Shown here in pieces: positions 63,637 through 64,000 of a DNA stretch of 64,000 nucleotides. Below the pieces are notes generated by a model. That model was given only the letters and a program-made list of their open reading frames with translations, searched no databases and was not told the origin of the DNA. How positions within the stretch are numbered: position 1 is the first letter of the stretch; every line of letters starts with the position of its first letter. This DNA is from Pseudomonadota bacterium (GTDB lineage Bacteria; Pseudomonadota; Gammaproteobacteria; CALCKW01): NCBI GenBank assembly GCA_039196715.1, contig JBCCUP010000001.1:62001-126000 (forward strand). The letters run 5' to 3'. A program made the position numbers and the translations under genes.

Positions 63637-64000
63637 GCGGGTGTCTCCGCCGCGGCCACCATCCGCGCGACCATCGCACGCAAGCCGTTGCCGCGCGTCG
63701 GGCTCAGGTGATTGACCAGGTCCAGGGTCTCGAACCACGCCTCGATGTCGAAGTCAGCGATCTCCTCGGGCGTGCGGCCGTTGTAGGCACTGAGCACAAT
63801 GGCCGCCAGACCGCGCACGATGTGCGCGTCGGAATCGATCAGGTACCACACCCGGTTGTCGGCGTGCTGTGCCATCAACCAGACCTGGCTCTGGCACCCC
63901 CTGACCAGCCGGTCCTCGGTGCGGTCGGCCTCAGGCAACGGCACAAGCTGTTGACCGAGCTCGATCACGTAGCGGTAGCGGTCTTCCCAGTCATCGAGGA
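63633..64000 (-). CDS. sufE: SufE-type sulfur-transfer protein (5' end cut by window)
   Basis: About 122 codons visible; the N-terminus lies beyond the right edge. WEDRYRYVIELGQQLVPLP, RTEDRLVRGCQSQVWL with the sulfur-accepting Cys, and VRGLAAIVLSAYNG are SufE/CsdE hallmarks. It accepts sulfur from a SufS-type desulfurase for Fe-S cluster assembly. The GTG near 63968 is an internal codon, not the start. Confidence 0.9.
   Translation of the reverse strand, partial: LDDWEDRYRYVIELGQQLVPLPEADRTEDRLVRGCQSQVWLMAQHADNRVWYLIDSDAHIVRGLAAIVLSAYNGRTPEEIADFDIEAWFETLDLVNHLSPTRGNGLRAMVARMVAAAETPA

Overview
This is a 64 kb stretch of a GC-rich bacterial chromosome, tightly packed with genes. Many genes start with GTG, and many neighbours share 1-8 bp (ATGA or GTGA junctions). 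Gene types such as nudE, a GcvR-like double-ACT protein, cheV, yejABEF, rsuA, sufE and a DUF6502 protein point to a gammaproteobacterium. Polyamine and peptide importers, sugar-acid genes and two Rieske oxygenases suggest a free-living, nutrient-scavenging lifestyle. I cannot name the species. I saw no rRNA, tRNA, CRISPR array, prophage or plasmid origin.

Layout. 1-4184 (minus): an ABC exporter of the LolCDE/MacB type followed by an AttH/CrtC-like lipoprotein cut by the left edge. 4323-15856 (plus): an unusual surface-glycan-like cluster. It has two tandem copies of a DegT-like aminotransferase plus Wzx-like flippase module, the second DegT copy having lost its PLP lysine. These are followed by an EctB-like diamino-acid aminotransferase, an adenylation-carrier-hydrolase fusion, a GxCxG hydrolase and a polysaccharide deacetylase. 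16079-18141: cheV, a GcvR-like gene and a small membrane protein. 18184-28735 (minus): nudE and a yej peptide importer with two tandem yejA genes, interrupted by a LysE exporter and an HTTM-DCC membrane protein. 28927-33761 (plus): PadR regulator and RND efflux pair. 33833-36846: a small membrane protein, a DUF6502 protein and a lipoprotein.

36843-47374 (minus) is a ten-gene run that reads as a polyamine/biogenic-amine utilisation unit: acetylpolyamine deacetylase-like enzyme, CDGSH protein, PotABCD importer, N-carbamoylputrescine amidase, methyltransferase, a trimethylamine/histamine dehydrogenase-type flavoprotein, and an M20 hydrolase. An argE-like gene diverges from it. 48723-50558 holds a Rieske oxygenase and a DUF1028 protein. 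50679-56179 is a divergent sugar-acid catabolic locus (SDR and KDG-type kinase on minus; enolase-superfamily dehydratase, Zn dehydrogenase, SDR and a GntR/FCD regulator on plus). A near-perfect FadR-type palindrome lies between the two arms.

56219-64000 holds a chalcone-isomerase-like protein, a small exported protein made of 14-residue PDG repeats, a RidA-Rieske pair, an AbrB-type membrane protein, a RAYT-like domesticated transposase with an altered HUH motif and its own terminator, rsuA, a glyoxalase-fold protein, a second histone-deacetylase-fold enzyme, and sufE cut by the right edge.

The most promising candidate for an undescribed system is the 4.3-15.9 kb cluster; the amine-utilisation run comes next. 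All functions are read from protein motifs and gene context only; no database search was run.
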